From an uncultured Eubacteriales bacterium (GTDB taxonomy: Bacteria > Bacillota > Clostridia > Oscillospirales > Oscillospiraceae), in NCBI GenBank assembly GCA_900543085.1, contig UQQF01000071.1, positions 1 to 7,509 of the forward strand: a stretch of 7,509 nucleotides of DNA, read 5' to 3'. The translations under genes were made by a program, and so were the position numbers. The stretch's first letter is position 1; every line of letters starts with the position of its first letter. Below, one piece after another: positions 4,890 to 7,509 of the stretch. Below the pieces are notes generated by a model. It saw only the letters and a program-made list of their open reading frames with translations, had not been told where the DNA came from and did not search any database.

Positions 4890-5912
4890 TTATCTGGCCA
4901 CGAAGCCGAGCTTCTTGTAGACCTTGCGCAGGGTCTTCCAGGCCACGCCGTAGGCCTTCTCGGCGCCCATGCGGTACACGCTCTCGAGATAGGCCTTGTC
5001 CTTGAGCATGCGGTGGGTCTCCTCCTGGATGGGACGGAGCATCTCGACCACGGCTTCGCCGACGGCGGTCTTGAACGCGCCGTAGCCCTTGCCGGTGAAG
5101 TCGGCCTCGACCTGCTCGAAGCTCTCGCCGGTGCAGGAGGAGTAGATCTGCATGAGGTTGGACACGCCGGGCTTGTTGGCCGGGTCAAAGCGCACGCAGT
5201 TCTCGCTGGTGTCGGAGTCGGTGACGGCGCGCTTGAACTTGCGCATGATGTCCTCCGGCTTCTCCAGCAGGTGCACGCAGCCGTTGGGGTCCTTCTCGGA
5301 CTTGCTCATCTTGCTGGTCGGGTCCTGCAGGCTCATGATGCGCGCGCCCACGCGGGGGATGTACGCCTCGGGCACCTTGAAGGTCTCGCCGTAGACGTTG
5401 TTGAAGCGTATGGCCACGTCGCGCGTCAGCTCGACGTGCTGCTTCTGGTCGTCGCCGACGGGGACGAAGTCGGCCTGGTAGAGCAGGATGTCGGCCGCCA
5501 TGAGCGCGGGGTAAGTGAACAGGCCGCCGTTTATGTTGTCGGCATGCTTGGCGCTCTTGTCCTTGAACTGCGTCATGCGGCTGAGCTCGCCGAACATGGT
5601 GTAGCAGTTGAGCACCCAGCCGAGCTCCGCGTGGCAGGGGTTGTGGCTCTGCACAAAGAGCGTGACCTTGTCGGGGTCGAGGCCGCAGGCGATGTACTGC
5701 GCAAGCTGCTCCATAGTGCGGCGGCGCAGGTCGGCGGGCACCTGGCGCACGGTTATGGCGTGCATGTCCACGATGCAGTAATAGGCCTCATAGTCGTCTA
5801 TCATGTCGACCCAGTTCTTTATGGCGCCCATGTAGGAGCCGAGGGTCAGGTCACCGGACGGCTGTATGCCCGAGAACATTATTTTTTTCTCTGCTACTTT
5901 CTTTTCTTCCAT
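4890..5912 (-). CDS. trpS: Tryptophanyl-tRNA synthetase
   Basis: A complete class Ic synthetase (340 residues), which charges tRNA-Trp with tryptophan in the cytoplasm. Near the N-terminus [20 protein letters not shown] (15-34) carries the TrpRS version of the HIGH motif (TLGS); the tryptophan pocket region [20 protein letters not shown] (140-159) and the KMSKS loop (201-205) are intact. The longest frame begins at ATG 5921, but AAAGAGG (5922-5928) abuts that codon; ATG 5912 has a spacer of 9 nt and is chosen, giving [13 protein letters not shown]. It lies 90 bases downstream of the aminotransferase gene, same strand, and may share its transcript. The upstream gap is too short for a T-box leader, a common control of trpS in Firmicutes. 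Confidence 0.97.
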   Translation of the reverse strand: MEEKKVAEKKIMFSGIQPSGDLTLGSYMGAIKNWVDMIDDYEAYYCIVDMHAITVRQVPADLRRRTMEQLAQYIACGLDPDKVTLFVQSHNPCHAELGWVLNCYTMFGELSRMTQFKDKSAKHADNINGGLFTYPALMAADILLYQADFVPVGDDQKQHVELTRDVAIRFNNVYGETFKVPEAYIPRVGARIMSLQDPTSKMSKSEKDPNGCVHLLEKPEDIMRKFKRAVTDSDTSENCVRFDPANKPGVSNLMQIYSSCTGESFEQVEADFTGKGYGAFKTAVGEAVVEMLRPIQEETHRMLKDKAYLESVYRMGAEKAYGVAWKTLRKVYKKLGFVAR

Positions 5913-5921
5913 GACGAACAT

Positions 5922-5928
5922 CCTCTTT
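5922..5928 (-). promoter_or_regulatory. Ribosome binding site deciding the trpS start
   Basis: AAAGAGG on the minus strand touches the ATG at 5921 but is 9 nt from the ATG at 5912, which favours the shorter TrpS by three residues. Confidence 0.6.
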
Positions 5929-5960
5929 AAACGTGATTACGGTTCCCGCCGGGGGCGAGA

Positions 5961-5981
5961 GGGCGGGCGGCCGGCCCGCCC
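5961..5981. repeat. GC-only inverted repeat between aminotransferase and trpS
   Basis: GGGCGGGC (5961-5968) pairs perfectly with GCCCGCCC (5974-5981) around a 5-nt loop, 22 bases after the aminotransferase stop. No T-tract follows on the minus strand (CTCTCGCCC follows). It may slow polymerase or protect the aminotransferase 3' end, but termination is not supported by the sequence. Confidence 0.55.
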
Positions 5982-6002
5982 TGTCGGTTGCGAAATAGCT
6001 AG

Positions 6003-7196
6003 TTATTTGCCGAGGCCGCAGTCGGCGGCGAGCTTGGCGAAGGCGCCCAGGCTGCGCTTTATCATGTCTCCGCTGACGCAGTAGGCCAGGCGGACATAGC
6101 CGGGGGTGCCGAAGTTGCTGCCGGGGACGAGCAGTATGTTGTAGCTCTTGGCCTTGGCGACGAACTCCGCCTCGTCTATCGGGGTCTTGACCCACATGTA
6201 GAAGGCGCCGGCGGGGTAGGCGCACTCAAAGCCCAGCTCGTGCAGGCCGTTGTAGAGCAGCTTGCGGTTGGCGTCGTACTTGTCTATGGCGGTGCTCTCG
6301 TTCAGGCAGCGCGCGACGGTCAGCTGCATCAGGCTGGGGGCGTTGACAAAGCCGAGCATACGGTTGGCGACCACGGAGGCATCGAATATCAGCTTGCCCT
6401 CGGCGATGTCGCCGGGGATGACGAGATAGCCGATGCGCTCGCCGGGGAGGCTCAGGCTCTTGGACCAGGAGTAGCCGACGATGCAGTTGGCCATGCAGTT
6501 GGGCATCCAGGGGACTTCCACTCCGTCGTACACCAGCTCGCGGTAGGGCTCGTCGGACACGACATAGATGACGGTGCCGAACTCCCTGCCCTTTTCAAGC
6601 AGGACGTCGCTGAGCTTCTTCAGCAGCTCGGCGGGGTAGACGACGCCGGTGGGGTTGTTGGGGTTGTTCAGGATTATGGCCTTGGTCTTGGGGGTGATGG
6701 CCTTGGCGATGGCGTCCACGTCGGGGACGAAGCCCTCGCTCTCGCTGGCGGGGACGACCACGACCTTGCCGCCGGGGGTGGTGATGTAGTTGTTGTACTC
6801 AAAGAAGTACGGGCTGATGCAGATGACCTCGTCGCCGGGGTTGAGCAGCGTGGTCATGGTGACGCACAGTCCGCCCGCCGCGCCGACGGTCATGATGATG
6901 TTGTTCTCGTCATAGGCAGTGCCGAAGCGCGCGTTGAGCGAGTCTGCCACGGCCTTGCGGACCTCGGGATAGCCGGCGTTGGCCGGATAGCCGTGGACGT
7001 ACATGGGGTCGTCGTTGGTGATGATATCCACTATGGCGTTCTTTACGGCCTCGGGGGGAGCAAAGTAGGGGTTGCCGATGGAGAAGTCAAAGACGTTCTC
7101 TGCGCCGTATTCCCTGGCGAGGCGCTTGCCTTCCTCAAACATGGCGCGGATGGCGCTGCCGCCCGCGGCCATTTTGGCCATTCTCTCAGAAATCAT
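6003..7196 (-). CDS. PLP-dependent class I/II aminotransferase
   Basis: A complete fold-type I aminotransferase (397 residues) of the aspartate-aminotransferase superfamily. The cofactor and substrate residues are all visible: FSIGNPYFAPPEAV (38-51), NNPNNPTG (177-184, Asn binding PLP), SDEPY (D215), SWSKSLSLPGERIGY (243-257, Schiff-base Lys246 and phosphate-binding Arg254) and YVRLAYC (Arg369, the carboxylate clamp). Substrate specificity cannot be read from these motifs: aspartate, aromatic and other amino acids are all possible, so no gene symbol is given. The ATG has an excellent AGGAGG (7205-7210) with an 8-nt spacer. A promoter 67 bases upstream diverges from that of gltX. Being followed by trpS and sitting next to gltX, it lies between two aminoacyl-tRNA synthetase genes. 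Confidence 0.95.
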   Translation of the reverse strand: MISERMAKMAAGGSAIRAMFEEGKRLAREYGAENVFDFSIGNPYFAPPEAVKNAIVDIITNDDPMYVHGYPANAGYPEVRKAVADSLNARFGTAYDENNIIMTVGAAGGLCVTMTTLLNPGDEVICISPYFFEYNNYITTPGGKVVVVPASESEGFVPDVDAIAKAITPKTKAIILNNPNNPTGVVYPAELLKKLSDVLLEKGREFGTVIYVVSDEPYRELVYDGVEVPWMPNCMANCIVGYSWSKSLSLPGERIGYLVIPGDIAEGKLIFDASVVANRMLGFVNAPSLMQLTVARCLNESTAIDKYDANRKLLYNGLHELGFECAYPAGAFYMWVKTPIDEAEFVAKAKSYNILLVPGSNFGTPGYVRLAYCVSGDMIKRSLGAFAKLAADCGLGK

Positions 7197-7262
7197 TTCT
7201 CATACCTCCTAAGCTTCAGCATAAGATAAGTCCACGTCCCGGACTAGGGCATATCTGGGGGT

Positions 7263-7291
7263 ATTCTAACACATATGCGCGCCGAATGCAA
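7263..7291 (-). promoter_or_regulatory. Sigma-A promoter, extended -10, for the aminotransferase block
   Basis: On the minus strand TTGCAT (7291-7286) is followed after 17 bases by TAGAAT (7268-7263), with TG one base before the -10 box (extended -10). The -35 box matches only half of TTGACA, which the extended -10 would offset. Transcription would begin near 7256, giving an untranslated leader of about 60 nt before the ATG at 7196. It may serve the aminotransferase, trpS and possibly the surface-polymer genes beyond. Confidence 0.65.
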
Positions 7292-7297
7292 TGGAAC

Positions 7298-7326
7298 TTG
7301 ACAAAGCGGTGCCTAAAATATAATAT
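7298..7326 (+). promoter_or_regulatory. Sigma-A promoter of gltX
   Basis: A perfect TTGACA (7298-7303) is followed by an AT-rich stretch holding a perfect TATAAT at 7319-7324 (15-nt spacer) and TAATAT at 7321-7326 (17-nt spacer); either could serve as the -10 box. The start of gltX lies about 40 bases downstream. Its -35 box is only 6 bases from the -35 box of the divergent aminotransferase promoter. Confidence 0.75.
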
Positions 7327-7328
7327 AG

Positions 7329-7509
<181 letters not shown>

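Noticed and set aside
5013..5930. Long plus-strand open frame antisense to trpS
   Set aside because: Same reason: Val/Leu/Gly/His-rich composition produced by the complement of trpS codons.
5993..6007. Imperfect palindrome AATAACTAGCTATT over the aminotransferase stop codon
   Set aside because: One internal mismatch, short, and AT-rich around a stop codon; likely chance.
6240..7229. Long plus-strand open frame antisense to the aminotransferase
   Set aside because: Product is repetitive Val/Gly/Asp/Ala-rich, has no ribosome binding site or family motif, and mirrors the codon structure of the real gene.

Overview
The window is a stretch of ordinary chromosome from a GC-rich, probably low-abundance-cultured member of the Clostridia (Firmicutes). 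The placement rests on several things seen together: strong AGGAGG-type ribosome binding sites, a TTG start on gltX, a TagO/MnaA (wall or surface glycopolymer) gene pair, sigma-A promoters with recognisable TTGACA/TATAAT boxes, and a cassette of three small unknown proteins of a kind I associate with clostridial genomes. Genus or family cannot be fixed from this sequence; a gut Oscillospiraceae- or Christensenellales-like lineage is a guess. No mobile element, CRISPR array, tRNA, rRNA or sign of recent transfer was seen.

Layout, left to right. Positions 1-173 hold no convincing gene but carry three consecutive perfect hairpins, the last a UUCG-loop terminator reading rightward. A YfcE-type metallophosphoesterase (174-662) reads leftward. 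Diverging from it is a rightward cassette of three small uncharacterised genes (764-994, 1014-1346, about 1330-1779), tightly packed and possibly expressed from a sporulation-type promoter. This cassette meets a leftward block head-on, the two stop codons overlapping at 1776-1779.

The leftward block is, in order of transcription: a PLP-dependent aminotransferase (7196-6003), tryptophanyl-tRNA synthetase trpS (5912-4890), a TagO/WecA-type GlcNAc-1-phosphate transferase (4757-3621), UDP-GlcNAc 2-epimerase wecB/mnaA (3634-2486) and a membrane-anchored extracytoplasmic protein of unknown function (2489-1776). The last three overlap at their ends (14 nt and 4 nt) and are clearly one translationally coupled unit. 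TagO would make GlcNAc-PP-undecaprenol and MnaA would supply UDP-ManNAc, the two sugars of a teichoic-acid linkage unit or similar surface polymer; the coupled third protein plausibly works at the same membrane. A good extended -10 promoter lies upstream of the aminotransferase and may serve the whole block.

At the right edge a divergent strong promoter drives gltX (glutamyl-tRNA synthetase), of which only the first 47 codons are present. Nothing in the window is a clear new system. The best candidates for new biology are the three-gene unknown cassette, the membrane protein coupled to tagO-wecB, and the hairpin cluster at the left edge with its mutually exclusive pairings.
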